Shown piece by piece: positions 53,599-64,000 of a stretch of 64,000 nucleotides of DNA. The notes under the pieces were generated by a model. The model was not told the origin of the DNA, ran no database searches, and worked only from the letters and a program-made list of their open reading frames with translations. The stretch lies in assembly GCF_042477335.2 (NCBI RefSeq), contig NC_091245.1, forward strand, positions 34,668,501 to 34,732,500. The letters are read 5' to 3'. Each line of letters opens with the position of its first letter. Position 1 is the first letter of the stretch. The stretch is from Ovis canadensis. Its lineage: Eukaryota > Chordata > Mammalia > Artiodactyla > Bovidae. Both the position numbers and the translations under genes were made by a program.

Positions 53599-53599
53599 A

Positions 53600-53715
53600 T
53601 AAAGTGGTTTGCAAAACTCAGAAGTTAATCAGTAGTAGGTTTTAATCCCAGCTCCACTGCCTGCTAGCCACATGACCCTGGGCAAATTAATCTGCTTGTT
53701 TGAAACAATTTTCTA
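53600..53715 (+). repeat. MIR relic
   Basis: 'taatcccagctccactgcct', 'gctagccacatgaccctggg' and 'caaattaatctgc' are sense MIR. Confidence 0.65.
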
Positions 53716-54004
53716 CTGTTGCATGTTTCATACTTGTCCTGGCCTAGTGATCTCAGAGGTCATCAAAGCAGCAAAGTATGCAAAGTTGGCATATTAGTTT
53801 CTTGTGGCTTTTGTAACAAATTAATACCAATTGGGTGGTTTAAAACAAAAGACTTTTCTCTCCAGTTCTGGAGGCCAGAGGTCTGAATTCAGTTTCACTA
53901 ATCCAAAATTGGGATGTCTGTCTGGGGATTTCAGAGGAAAATCTATTCCTATCTTTTTTAGCTTCCTTGGCTTGTGGCCACATCAACCTAGTCTCAACCT
54001 CTAT

Positions 54005-55649
54005 GGTTCACTTCACTTCACTTCAGTCGCTCAGTCCTGTCCGACTCTTTGCGACCCCATGGACTGCAGCATGCCAGGCCTCCCTGCCCATCACCAACTC
54101 CCGGAGTCCACCCAGACTCACGTCCATCGAGTTGGTGATGCCATCCAACCATCTCATCCTCTGTCGTCCCCTTCTCCTCCTGCCCCCAATCCCTCCCAGC
54201 ATCAGAGTCTTTTCCAATGAGTCAACTCTTCGCATGAGGTGGCCAAAGTACTGGAGTTTCAGCTTTAGCATCATTCCTTCCAAAGGACACCCAGGACTGA
54301 TCTCCTTTAGAATGGACTGGTTGGATCTCCTGGCAGTCCAAGGGACTCTCAAAAGTCTTCTCCAACACCACAGTTCAAAAGCATCAATTCTTTGGCACTC
54401 AGCCTTCTTCACAGTCCAACTCTCACATCCATACATGGCTACAGGAAAAACCATAGCTTTGACTAGACGGACCTTAGTCGGCAAAGCAATGTCTCTGCTC
54501 TTGAATATGCTATCTAGGTTGGTCAAAACTTTTCTTCCAAGGAGTAAGCGTCTTTTAATTTCATGGCTGCAATCACCATCTGCAGTGATTTTGAAGGCCC
54601 CCCAAAATAAACTCTGACACTGTTTCCCCATCTATTTCCCATGAAGTGATGGGACCGGATGCCATGATCTTCGTTTTTTGAATGTTGAGCTTTAGGCCAA
54701 CTTTCTCACTCTCCATTTTCACTTTCATCAAGAGGCTTTTTAGTTCTTCTTCACTTTCTGCCATAAGGGTGGTATCATCTGCATATCTGAGGTTATTGAT
54801 ATTTCTCCCGGCAATCTTGATTCCAGCTTGCATTTCTTCCAGCCCAGCGTTTCTCATGATGTACTCTGCATAGAAGTTAAATAAGCAGGGTGACAATATA
54901 CAGCCTTGACATACTCCTTTTCCTACTTGGAACCAGTCTGTTGTTCCATGTCCAGCTCTAACTGTTGCTTCCTGACCTGCACGCAAATTTCTCAAGAGGC
55001 AGGTGAGGTGGTCTGGTATTCCCATCTCTTTCAGAATTATCCACAGTTTATTGTGATCCACACAGTCAAAGGCTTTGGCATGTCACTAAAGCAGAAATAG
55101 ATGTTTTTCTGGAACTCCCTTGCTTTTTCCATGATCCAGTGGATGTTGGCAATTTGATCTCTGGTTCCTCTGTCTTTTCTAAAACCAGCTTGAACATCTG
55201 GAAGTTCATGGTTCATGTATTGCTGAAGCCTGGCTTGGAGAATTTTGAGCATTACTTTACTAGCATGTGAGATGAACGCAATTGTGCAGTAGTTTGAGCA
55301 TTCTTTGGCATTGCCTTTCTTTGGAATTGGAATGAAAACTGACCTTTTCCAGTCCTGTGGCCACTGCTGAGTTTTCCAAATTTGCTGGCATATTGAGTGC
55401 AGCACTTTCACAGCATCATCTTTCAGGATTTGAAATAGCTCAACTGGAATTCCATCACCTCCACTAGCTTTGTTCGTAGTGATGCTTTCCAAGGCCCACT
55501 TGACTTCACATTCCAGTATGTCTGGCTCTAGATTAGTGATCACACCATCATGATTATCTGGGTGGTGAAGATCTTTTTTGTACAATTCTTCTGTGTATTC
55601 TTGCCACCTCTTCTTAATATCTTCTGCTTCTGTTAGGTCCAGACCATTT
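54005..55649 (-). mobile_element. BovB (RTE) LINE copy G
   Basis: Antisense copy of about 1.65 kb. It runs from the tail 'cacttcacttcagtcgctca' to 'ctgttaggtccagaccattt', 5' truncated just upstream of the RT domain. It is close to the other copies' consensus and lies inside an LTR relic next to copy H. Confidence 0.95.
54023..55585 (-). pseudogene. BovB reverse transcriptase remnant (copy G)
   Basis: RT region of the RTE open frame read on the minus strand in three overlapping pieces: 55585-55037 (182 codons), 55061-54573 (162 codons) and 54631-54023 (202 codons). The overlaps place two frameshifts, one within 55037-55061 and one within 54573-54631. Otherwise the whole stretch is free of stops to the expected end (...SRTGLSD). 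YADD is intact (54774-54785). The N-terminal block keeps WPQDWKRSVFIPIPKKG. The low damage suggests this is among the younger BovB copies here, but the endonuclease is absent. Confidence 0.9.
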
Positions 55650-55659
55650 TACATTGCCT

Positions 55660-56143
55660 TAGAAAGCAGTGAAATCACTTTGTTAACAAAGGTTTATATA
55701 GGCAAAGCTATGGTTTTTCCAGTAGTCATGTATGAATGTGAGAATTGGACCATAAAGAAGGATGAGCACCAAAGAATTGATGCTTTTGAACTGTGGTGCT
55801 GGAGAAGACTCTTGAGAGTCTCTTGGACTGCAAGGAGATCAGTCCAGTCAATCTTAAAGGAAATCAGTCCTGAATTTTCATTGGAAGGACTGATGCTGAA
55901 GCTGAAGCTCCACTACTTTGGCCACCTAATGCAAAGAGCTGATTCATCTGAAAAGCCCCTGATGCTGGGAAGATTGAGGGCAAAAGAAGAGGGTGGCAGA
56001 GGATGAGATGGTTAAATAGCATCACCAATTGAATGGACAGGAATTTGAGCAAACTCCATGAGACAGTGGAAGACAGAGGAGCCTAGTGTGTTGTAGTCCA
56101 TGGGGTCATGAAGAGTCAGACATGATATAGAAACTGAACAAAA
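55660..56143 (+). mobile_element. BovB 3' fragment (copy H), diverged
   Basis: Sense 3' part only: 'actttgttaacaaaggttta', 'gaactgtggtgctggagaag', 'ttggccacctaatgcaaaga' and a degraded tail 'gacatgatatagaaactgaa'. It has more differences from the other copies than copy G, so it is older. Confidence 0.92.
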
Positions 56144-56404
56144 ATGACAACTTCTGTGTGTATTTAAATCCCCCTCTGCCTCCCTCTTATAAGAATACTT
56201 GTGATTGCATTTAGGGCCCACCTGAATAACCCAAAATAGTCTCATCTCAAATTTTTTAATTTAATCACATCTACAATGTCTTTGCTACATAAAATAATAT
56301 TTATAGGTCTTAGGGATTAGGACCTGATATCCTTGAGTTCTATTATTCAGCTATACTTGAGAGATATTTAAGTGGCACTTTGCATACCATGCTTATTGTG
56401 TTCT

Positions 56405-56601
56405 TGTTTAGTCGCTAAGTCATGTCTGACTCTTTGTGACCCCATGAGCCTGCCAGGCTCCTCTGTCCATGGGATATCCCAGGCAAGAATACTGGAGTGG
56501 GTTGCCATTTACTTCTCTAGGGATCTTCCTGACCCAAGGATCCAACCCACATCTCCTGCTTGGCAGGCGGATTCTTTACTGCTGAGCCACCAGGGACTCC
56601 C
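56405..56601 (-). mobile_element. Bov-tA SINE
   Basis: Antisense: 'tagtcgctaagtcatgtctg', 'gccaggctcctctgtccatg', 'caacccacatctcctgcttg', ending 'tgagccaccagggactccc'. Confidence 0.93.
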
Positions 56602-57044
56602 ACTTTATTATTAACTTAATTAAATAAAAATGGATGAATAGTTGTCTAAATACAAAACTTAGACCTAGAAGGACACATTAAATTGTAAACTGCTTGTGTT
56701 TATGGGTGACTTTGTCTTTTGCTTATGCTTTTTGGTTTCATACTATGCATATGCTAACTTTTAAGAAATGAATGTTGATTTTAAAACTCTTTAAAAAGTA
56801 GATATGGAGGGCTTCAGAAGGATTTCAACATTAAAAATACCTTGTGACTGAAGCTGAGGATTAGGGACTATTAGAGTGTACCAGAAATAATGTTGAATGT
56901 CTTCATATTTCCATGTTTTGCATAGATGTCCTGCTTAGTTACCTCTTTATCCTAAGCAAGTAGTTAAGCAGAGACACTCAGTACAAGCTTGATGAATGGA
57001 AAAAGGGATGCATGGAAATACTTATATAAATTCAAATTTCATTT
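56602..57044. other. AT-rich stretch, nothing recognised
   Basis: No repeat or gene recognised. Confidence 0.45.
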
Positions 57045-57315
57045 GGGCAAAGAAGAGTAGTTGTGTGTGGAGACTAACATCAGATGATCTGAGTAAAAAC
57101 ATAGTCCCCTTACTTATTAGCTATGACATTTGGGGCAAGTTACTTAGCTTGTCAAAAGACCTTCCGTGTTTTCAGATATAAAATAAAAATAATTAAAGTA
57201 TCTACCACATAGAGTTTTGCAGGTAGTAACTGAGAGGGTCCATATAAAGGAATTTTCATTATATCTAGCATGTGATAAGTACTTGTATGATATGTACATT
57301 AGCTATTATTAACTT
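57045..57315 (+). repeat. MIR, nearly complete
   Basis: 'cttattagctatgacatttg', 'gggcaagttacttagcttgt', 'ctagcatgtgataagtactt' and 'acattagctattattaac' give an almost full-length sense MIR. Confidence 0.75.
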
Positions 57316-58145
57316 TTTAAAGTTTCCAAGTTTAATTCATTTAACATACCCTTGGTATATGCCAAGAATTGACTCGTTTGGGGGGCAGAAGGGAGAGGTA
57401 GTTAGTTTAGAGAGAAACAGGAATTAGAAGCATATCTTTAGACTTATACTAAAGAATTCTGCCTAATAGCTTTATTCACCATCTTCCACTTAGATTACCA
57501 CAAGGACCAGGATTGCACTTTGCCTCTAGGTTTTGTTCCTTGGTAACAAACAAACAAAAACAAAACAGAAACTTTGACCAACTGAGGTCTTTCAGCCACT
57601 GAGAGCTTCACAGTCCAAGGCAACAGCCTAGGGTATGGCATGGCTCTAAGCTGTATCTATGGCTCAAATGATCAGATGGAATTGAGGGGGGACAAGACTG
57701 GCATCAAAAAAACAATGTCTTTATCAAGGGGTACTGGAAGAGATACCAGAATATAGATACCAAGGCCCAAGAGATCAGAAGGCCAGGGGAATGACAAGGA
57801 GTTGGGAAACACCCAGAATAATGTTGTTTCTGTGCTTAGGTTTTACGTGTTCCTCTGTTTGGAAGAGCAGACCCCATTTAAATGACTTATTTTTCAAGGG
57901 CTATAGGCTCTACCAAGAAAACAGATATGTATACAACAAATTTAAGATAGACTGTGAAAAATGCAGCTTTAGAAGTGTGACAGGGCAAGCAGATGAAAGC
58001 AAAAAATCCAGCTCACGGACAATAGAAGGGGATAAAATTGGGAAAGTGTTCCAAAGAAAACGACATGACATTTTAATGGGTTTCATGCAGTTTCCTGTAA
58101 CCTCTAGCCCTTTCAAAACACACTTTGAAGAATTAAACACAAGAG
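57316..58145. other. Unassigned stretch with one 170-codon frame
   Basis: A plus-strand frame runs 57791-58303 (170 codons). Its residues show no domain I recognise, and its last ~35 codons are translated antisense MIR (58150-58245). There is no visible promoter, splice pattern or codon bias to support a gene. I treat it as chance. Confidence 0.4.
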
Positions 58146-58149
58146 ACCA

Positions 58150-58245
58150 GGAGAGATTATCTGGCTTAGACCTCTGCTTTCAAGGGCCTGTTTATCCCCA
58201 TTTTATAGATAAAATTGCTGAGGTCCAAAGAAACACAGGAAATGT
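58150..58245 (-). repeat. MIR relic
   Basis: 'tatccccattttatagataa' and 'attgctgaggtccaaagaaa' are the antisense MIR core. Confidence 0.6.
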
Positions 58246-58365
58246 TGGTGGAGAGAAAATGATAACACAGATCTTTCTGCTTCTTAATATTCTCTACTTC
58301 TAGATAGGATAAATAAGGAAGAAAAAAGATTTTTAAAAATTGTAATTGCTAGATTCCATATATAA

Positions 58366-58585
58366 GCTTTCCAGGTGGTGCTAGTGGTAGAAGATTTTGT
58401 CTGCCAATACAGGAGATGTAAGAGATGTGGGTTCGATCCCTGGGCTGGAAAGATCCCTTGGAGAAGGAAGTGGCAACCCACTCCAGTGTTGTTGCCTGGA
58501 AAATTCCATGGACAGAGGAGCCTAGCAGGCGACAGTCTATGGGGTTGCAAAGAGTCAGACACGACTGAGCAGTTGAGCATGTCAC
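58366..58585 (+). mobile_element. Bov-tA SINE
   Basis: 'gctttccaggtggtgctagt', 'gatgtgggttcgatccctgg', 'ggcaacccactccagtgttg' and 'gtcagacacgactgagcagt'. Confidence 0.93.
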
Positions 58586-58679
58586 GTATTATAAAAGCTA
58601 AAATTATGACCAGTTGAGAATGACAAAACTCCAAACAAAAATGGGTTAGATAGGCAGAACCATACTCCTGTCTTGAGTA

Positions 58680-59205
58680 AAAGAAATCGAGAGATGCTTG
58701 TACACAAACACTCATAGAACACTATTCACTATAGTCAAAAAGTGGAAATAACCCAAATGTCCATCAACAGGTGAAGAGATAAACAAAATGTGGTATAAAC
58801 ACATAAGGAACTATTATTTATTCATAGAAAGGAACAAAGTACTGATACATAATCCATCTGATGTGCACGAATCTCAAAAACATTATCCTAAATGAAAGAA
58901 ACCAGACACAAATGGTCACAGATACTACGATTCCATGTATATGAGAGGTTCATAATAGGCAAATCCACAGAGACTGAAAGCAGACTCATGGTTTCTAATG
59001 ACTGAGGAAAGGAGGGAATGCATAGTGACTGCAAAATGGGTAGGATGCTTCTTTCTGGGGGTGATTAATAGATCTTGGAACTAAACAGAGACGATTATTT
59101 CATAACCTAGTAAATATACTAAATGCCACTGAATTGTACACGTTAAAATGGTTAATGGCCAATTATGTTACATAAATTTTACCTCAATTAGAAAAAAATA
59201 AATCC
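58680..59205 (+). mobile_element. Old L1 3' end
   Basis: 'caaatgtccatcaacaggtg', 'gaatctcaaaaacattatcc', 'ctaaatgaaagaaaccagac', 'gaattgtacacgttaaaatg' and 'aaattttacctcaatta' with an A-rich end. Confidence 0.85.
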
Positions 59206-60520
59206 AGAGGTGGAAATTTAAAACTGGTATGCATCTTTATGACAGCTTCAGGGATTCACACTCTTTCTATCTTGCAGTTCTGCCATGTACAGCTTTAACC
59301 TTTACCTCACGGTCCAAAATGGCTGCTCAAATCTCAGTAATCACAACTGCATTTCAGATATCAGGGAGGATAAAGGAAAAAAAAAAAAGAAGTGAAATAG
59401 GAAAGGACCCTGAGAATGACATAGATATATAAAAATTTGAAGAATATACAGGGATCAGCCAAAGGAAGAGTGAGGAGGAGAGATTTCCAGAAGGACTCAG
59501 AGGGTACAAATCTCAGGAAAACTGACGGGAAAATTCCAGTACAACTGGGACCTGGGGCGTGAGGAGGAGAGTCCCAGAGGCAAGCATGGAGTAGATTTCC
59601 TAGCCCACCACAGACCCCCGTATGGTGCTGGAAATCTCTCTCCTCTCACTACTCCAGGTCTTGTTCGTTTTACGATACCATACTCCTGGGCCTTAAGGAA
59701 ATTGATTTCATAAAAATAAATGAGAGAAAAGTCTAGAGATGGCCTTTAGTAAGCGTAAAAGCACACATTTTATCTTCCAGTCAAGGACTTTTTGAAGTTA
59801 TTTACCTCTCAAAGACAGCTGCCAAGGACCCCATGACTCAAGGGTCCTCTCCTGCCTCCCGATGGCGTGTTTTACTGCTGCCCTCCTAGAGGTCTTCTTC
59901 ATGGTCCCCTCCATGACCTCACTCACAATGCCAGTGAGAGCCAAGGCAAATGGTGTAGACTTACAGCCAGGGCCAGCTGCTGAGATGTGAGCTGCTTATT
60001 TGTCTCCACAAGCCCCAGGGGAGTGGCATTTGTTAGAACGAGGAGGAGGAAGCCTGAGGTCCCCAGTGCCCATGGTGTGTCCATTTGGCTTTGATAGGAG
60101 CTAGGATTTCATGTGCCAAGAGGTGCAGGGGGACCAACCTGCCCTGGCTGAACCTCTCACACCTAAAGGGAGAGAAAGCAGGAAACTGCCACGCTCACAC
60201 TGTGCTGTGCCCTGAAGATGCCAGTTTGTTGTGGTGACAAGAATGGCAGAGCTGAAGAATCTTAGTCTCCGATAGATGAGAGGATGTTCCTCCCCAAGGG
60301 CAGAATTTGGAGAGTTAACTTGCTCAGCTCAAAGGTTACAGGCTATCTCATTTAATGTCTTTTGGTGCTAACCCCAAACTGCTGGATTCTTGATCCAGAA
60401 AGATGAGGACAGAGAGCGAGAAGAAGGCAAAGATTAATAGGAAATGAGAATGTTAATACTGTTGTATATATGAGTGAACTCTTGAATAACAGCTGCGAGT
60501 TGATTCCTAACCAGGGGCTT
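59206..60520. other. Low-repeat stretch
   Basis: About 1.3 kb. 59220-59400 may be an old repeat ('gtccaaaatggctgctcaaa'). 59780-60230 is GC-richer with no recognised family. No exon called. Confidence 0.4.
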
Positions 60521-60524
60521 AACT

Positions 60525-60725
60525 CTAAGCACACTCATTACATGTTTAAACTCATTTTGTCACTGCTCTAGTGCTGTAAGGTAATATAATTGTCTCCATT
60601 TCACAGGGGAGAAGCTGAGGCTCTAAGACATGCTATAACATACCCAAAGGCACCCAGCTATTAAGAGACAGGAGCCAATGTTGAAACCCAGTTGTCTATG
60701 ACCTTCTGGTCCAGGATCTTAGTCA
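60525..60725 (-). repeat. MIR relic
   Basis: 'attgtctccatttcacaggg', 'agaagctgaggctctaagac' and 'cccaaaggcacccagctatt' are antisense MIR. Confidence 0.7.
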
Positions 60726-60801
60726 ATATCCTTCACTCTTTCTCTTTAAACTCTGCTAACCAGCATTTCCCTGTTCAGGTAGATATGCTGTTTCCTAGCA
60801 C

Positions 60802-60931
60802 CAGAAACCCACTCCAGTGTTCTCGCCTGGAGAATCCCAAGGACGGGGGAGCCTGGTGGGTTGCTGTCCATGGGGTCGCACAGACTCGGACATGACTGAA
60901 GCGACTTGGCAGCAGCAGCAGCAGCAGCAGC
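60802..60931 (+). mobile_element. BOV-A monomer with (CAG)7 tail
   Basis: Sense: 'agaaacccactccagtgttc', 'gacgggggagcctggtgggt', 'ggtcgcacagactcggacat', 'gaagcgacttgg', ending in seven CAG units at 60910-60930. Half of a BOV-A2 dimer. Confidence 0.93.
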
Positions 60932-61094
60932 ACAGGAAAAGATGTGGAGAAATCACCAAACTCTATTTGATCAAAAAACAGAAACAAGGTAGCTGAAGAT
61001 GTGAGATGCCTGGCTGAAGGCTGGCCATGGACAGAGGGTGGAGGAGACAGAGGGCCTTCCACCTCCTGCCATCTTGCACTGGTCTGCAAAACTC

Positions 61095-61500
61095 CTGATA
61101 CAATCTGGGTGGTTTCCATTCACCCTTGCAAATCCCCCTTCCACTTCAGTTTCTCAGGGCCCCAGAAGTATGGCCTCCATGGACCCCATCAACCCTCTAG
61201 TTTCCATTGGGTTCAACCAATGGGAGGCAACCTCAGGAGATTTGAGAGCAGAGTATTTATTCCACACTCCCTCATCTGAGACCACAGGTTGGCAGCGCTT
61301 GTGCCCCTTTACCAAAGGCCTAGCTTCCCATTAGGTAGCTCTCTGCTGAAACCACGGCATAGTTCCTGCTCTCTCTAAGGGCCTGGTCACTCTTGTTTGT
61401 TTCCCTTAATTCCACTCATACCTTTTTAGCAGTCCCTTCATTACACTGTCCTCAATCACTCCACTCGAATAAGCCATCTGTTTCCTGTTAGGACCCAGGG
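61095..61500 (+). repeat. Ancient interspersed repeat, unassigned
   Basis: 'gggttcaaccaatgggaggc', 'tttgtttcccttaattccac', 'acctttttagcagtcccttc' and 'ccatctgtttcctgttagga' resemble an old mammalian LTR-like or DNA repeat I cannot name with confidence. Confidence 0.4.
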
Positions 61501-61504
61501 CAAT

Positions 61505-62345
61505 TCAGTATGAGAGTTTAGGGTCTGGAAGGCATGTTGAGAGTCTATTACTTCCATGGTTTTCTTTTTTTTTTTTATTGTTACTTGCAGAGATCTAGTA
61601 AGAGCCATAATTACAAAACTGATAAAGTACTGGAAGGTCATGGAACCCTGCCTGCTCCTCATCACAGCCAAAAGCGCTCCTCTTCTCTGCCTCCCTTCAA
61701 CTTCTCCTTGAAATCCAAGGGGTGTGGGCAGCACACTCTGGAACCAGCTGACCTAATCCAAACCCCTCACTCACACCAGAGGGGTGGTTGGCAAAGTTTC
61801 CAAAGTGTCCTTTGTTGGCCCGAGTGGGTCTGATTTATGCCCTGGGCCTTCATCAACAGTTTGTCTCAATATCTTCCAAAGTGTAAAGTCCCGTAAATCT
61901 TCCTGGGGAGCGACAACTCGACCGCCAGCCCGTGTTATGCAAACACACAGAAATGTCATTAAGGCAACAAACAGCCCCACTGGCTTTGGCAAAGGCCTGT
62001 TCTGCCAGGCTCAAGTTACTTAAAATCAATATTTGAACAAGGACGAAACCACATGTTTTCCAAACCAAATTAGAGGGGTCTAATACCAGGCCTAGCAATG
62101 TGGTTACATCACGTGCATTCCAGCGCCGTCCCCCCAACACACACCTTCTGTGGTGGGGGTGCGCCACCATTTGGTTTGACCCGGTCGTCCAGGCTCCTAC
62201 CCCTTCGCAGTGACTGGACTTACTTGTCCTGAGTGTGTGACCTCACCAGACCGGTGACGCCAAGGGGCAGACGGGGCAAGAAACAGGAACTTTCAGAGAC
62301 CCAGTTTTATAAAACAGAGGTTGGGTGTGTTCCTTCGTGCATGCC
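61505..62345. other. Repeat-free GC-moderate block
   Basis: Apart from a T run at 61566-61577 no repeat is recognised. 61740-62330 is dense in known transcription-factor-like words (see findings). No protein-coding exon is evident. Confidence 0.45.
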
Positions 62346-62349
62346 TCAA

Positions 62350-62700
62350 AGCAGCAATTCAGGAACTGTACCAGGCTTTCCCTGAAAGTCTGGGAGCCCA
62401 AGAGTGAGCAAAATCACGAGTCTCTGCCCTCAGGGAACTCACTGCAGTATGGAAGGGAAAGCAGACAACAGGCCATTTCTTTTTAAAATTTGATTTACAA
62501 TGTTGTGTTAATTTCTACTGTACAGGAAAGAGACTTGGTTACACATGTATACAATCTTTTTTATATTCTTTTCCATTATGGTTTATCACAGGATAGACAA
62601 ACAGGTCAATTCTGGAGGACTAGTACCAGGGATGTAGGGAAGTTTAGGATGCTTTGCAGGCACACGGCAGGGACAGGTAACCCAGGAGTTGAATGAGGGC
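62350..62700 (-). repeat. L2-like relic split by L1 fragment
   Basis: 'gtctctgccctcagggaact' before the L1 piece, and 'ggtaacccaggagttgaatg' and 'cctatcagagaagacttcc' after it, are collinear in an L2-type antisense 3' region. Confidence 0.4.
62479..62593 (-). mobile_element. L1 3' UTR fragment
   Basis: 'ttgatttacaatgttgtgtt', 'aatttctactgtacaggaaa' and 'tatattcttttccattatgg': a short antisense L1 3' UTR. AGACAACAGGCCA (62463-62475) and AGACAAACAGGTCA (from 62594) look like its worn target duplication. Confidence 0.8.
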
Positions 62701-62782
62701 CTATCAGAGAAGACTTCCAATGGCAGATATCCTAACAGGTGCTCTATCTATCTAACCTACTATCCTGGCTTTATATGTGTAA

Positions 62783-62992
62783 GGCCATGTGGCACTAGTG
62801 GTAAAGAATCTTCCTGCCAACACAGGAGACATTAGAGATGCGGGTTTGGTCCCTGGGTGAGAAAGATCCCCTGGAGAAGGGCATGGCAAACCCACTCCAG
62901 TATTCTTACCTGGAAAACTCCATGGGCAGAGAAGCTATAGTTGGTTGCCAAGAGTCGGGCATGATTTAGTGACTAAAGAACAACAAGTTTGT
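62783..62992 (+). mobile_element. Bov-tA SINE, diverged
   Basis: 'catgtggcactagtggtaaa', 'gatgcgggtttggtccctgg', 'cccactccagtattcttacc' and 'gtcgggcatgatttagtgac'. Confidence 0.9.
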
Positions 62993-64000
62993 GGGTACAC
63001 AGGTGTACCTACAAATTCTCGGAGGGGGTTCAAGCTGGTGTGTGGAACAATTAGACCATGAGAGATTGTGGTGCAGAGCAGGTTATAGTCTCTACTTAAA
63101 AACCCAGGAACAGGGCCTTGGAACTTAGTAGATTCTTCATAAATAACTATTGATGGGTCTGTCTACTCCGTGACTTCCTTGACAAGAAGGGGGTTCCACT
63201 GACAAGTGCATGGGTCTATGGATATGGAGATACTAGGAAGTCAGAAGCTTAGGAGGTACTGGGATGACTGTTACAGTGGTCAGTCTCAGGTAGGATTCTG
63301 CAATAATTGAATCCCAATCAGTATTTCTGCTCAGGGCCCTGGGATTCATGACAGCAACTGCACAGGGGAGCAAGCACAAGAAAGGTCAGGATTGCAGAAC
63401 CAGGGGCCATGGCCAAACCAGGGCACTTCACGTATTTTCTCATCTACACATCCTGCCCTTCATTTGTTCATCCATCCAACCCTCTGCCCATCTTTTTCTA
63501 TATGAAATCTTTCCATAAAACTTAGCATTTGATTGCCCCCTCACTTCCTTCTTTCTCCTGCCACAAATACTTTGTGAGAAGTGATTGTTAGTAAGACAGG
63601 ATAAAGATAAAAAGGTTGTGTCTGCACAAAAATACATTGAAGGTTTACTAAGAAAGTCAAAATGCTGGTTTGGCTTTGAATGCTGCTATTCCACTCAGAA
63701 GAACTGAAAGATCCTAAAGCTTTATAGATTTACTGCTGCCCTTTGGATTGAACCTGAGTTTCTGGGCAGGGGAGGAGGACATATAGGCAGGAAGCAAGCG
63801 AAGAAAAAGAAGGGAATAGAAAATGGAGGAACAAAGTCCCTGGATCCCAAATGTGTATGTCAGTTGGACTCTGGCATGGGAGATGGCAAAGTGAGAAAAT
63901 ACACATTTCAGATCATCTTTACATGTGCTCAGAAGTAAAAAGCATTTTCATTTTGATGATGAGAAATACCCAAAAGCTCTTTCTGATATTTTGTTCAAAT
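62993..64000. other. Low-repeat stretch to window end
   Basis: No repeat, exon or RNA gene recognised in the last kilobase. Confidence 0.45.

Larger units (their letters stand above)
53783..56335 (-). repeat. MLT1-like LTR split by two BovB copies
   Basis: The left piece (53783-54004) has 'tattagtttcttgtggcttt', 'tgtaacaaattaataccaat' and 'agttctggaggccagaggtc'. The right piece (56150-56335) has 'cttgtgattgcatttagggc', 'ccacctgaataacccaaaat' and 'ttaggacctgatatcctt'. Antisense order is continuous across the BovB pair. Confidence 0.65.

Noticed and set aside
54005..56143. Copies G and H as one twin-primed (5'-inverted) BovB insertion
   Set aside because: Both contain the terminal ~480 bases and differ in divergence, which twin priming cannot give.
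60910..60930. (CAG)7 as a coding polyglutamine tract
   Set aside because: It is the 3' tail of a BOV-A SINE and lies in no gene.

Overview
The window reads as intergenic (or deep intronic) DNA of a pecoran ruminant, most likely a bovid. The basis is the repeat content: the RTE-type LINE BovB, the ruminant SINEs that reuse the BovB 3' end (Bov-tA and BOV-A2), cetartiodactyl tRNA(Glu)-derived CHR-type SINEs, a bovine-type young L1 and a short palindromic mariner. I found no host protein-coding exon, rRNA, functional tRNA, CRISPR array or bacterial/viral operon. Every long open stretch is explained by LINE reverse transcriptase except 57791-58303, which I doubt is coding. Family names are assigned by eye from remembered consensus patterns, without a library search, so subfamily labels are tentative.

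Layout. 1-8640: old mammalian repeats (MIR, MER5A, L1, L2-like, MLT1-like LTR) with Bov-tA and CHR SINE insertions. 8640-12106: near full-length BovB copy A. 12107-16740: L2/MIR/LTR relics, an old L1, a BovB 3' fragment and a MER2/Tigger2-like transposon. 16740-19290: a CHR SINE, then a young L1 whose 3' end is present twice inside one target-site duplication. 20040-25125: antisense L1 holding BovB copy C, which itself holds a CHR SINE. 25125-31130: mostly low-repeat, partly GC-richer DNA with MIRs, SINEs, a tRNA(Glu)-like segment and two small hairpins. 31166-34646: near full-length BovB copy D. 34650-39660: L1 with a mariner MITE, BOV-A2, L2-like and SINE copies. 39690-41020: LTR-like relic > CHR SINE > BovB nest. 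41100-48740: L2, MIR, MER5A, L1 and SINE relics. 48746-50764: BovB copy F inside a MIR. 50880-53780: low-repeat DNA with MIRs and a 72-bp tandem duplication. 53783-56335: LTR-like relic holding two BovB copies (G and H) whose 5' ends face each other. 56400-64000: SINEs, L1, MIR and stretches with no recognisable repeat.

How it works together. There is no pathway here. The LINE open frames are broken, so the copies look dead, although L1 16915-18219 and BovB copies A and G carry few breaks. BovB pieces add up to about 15 kb by my own count. The Bov-tA and BOV-A2 SINEs share the BovB 3' end, which in the literature is taken to mean they used BovB enzyme. The nests give a relative chronology: MIR/MLT1/MER5 oldest, then older L1 and CHR SINEs, then BovB and Bov-tA/BOV-A2, with L1 16925-19278 among the youngest. 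The main interest is transposon archaeology plus a few repeat-free blocks that could be conserved regulatory DNA. I saw no convincing new biological system.
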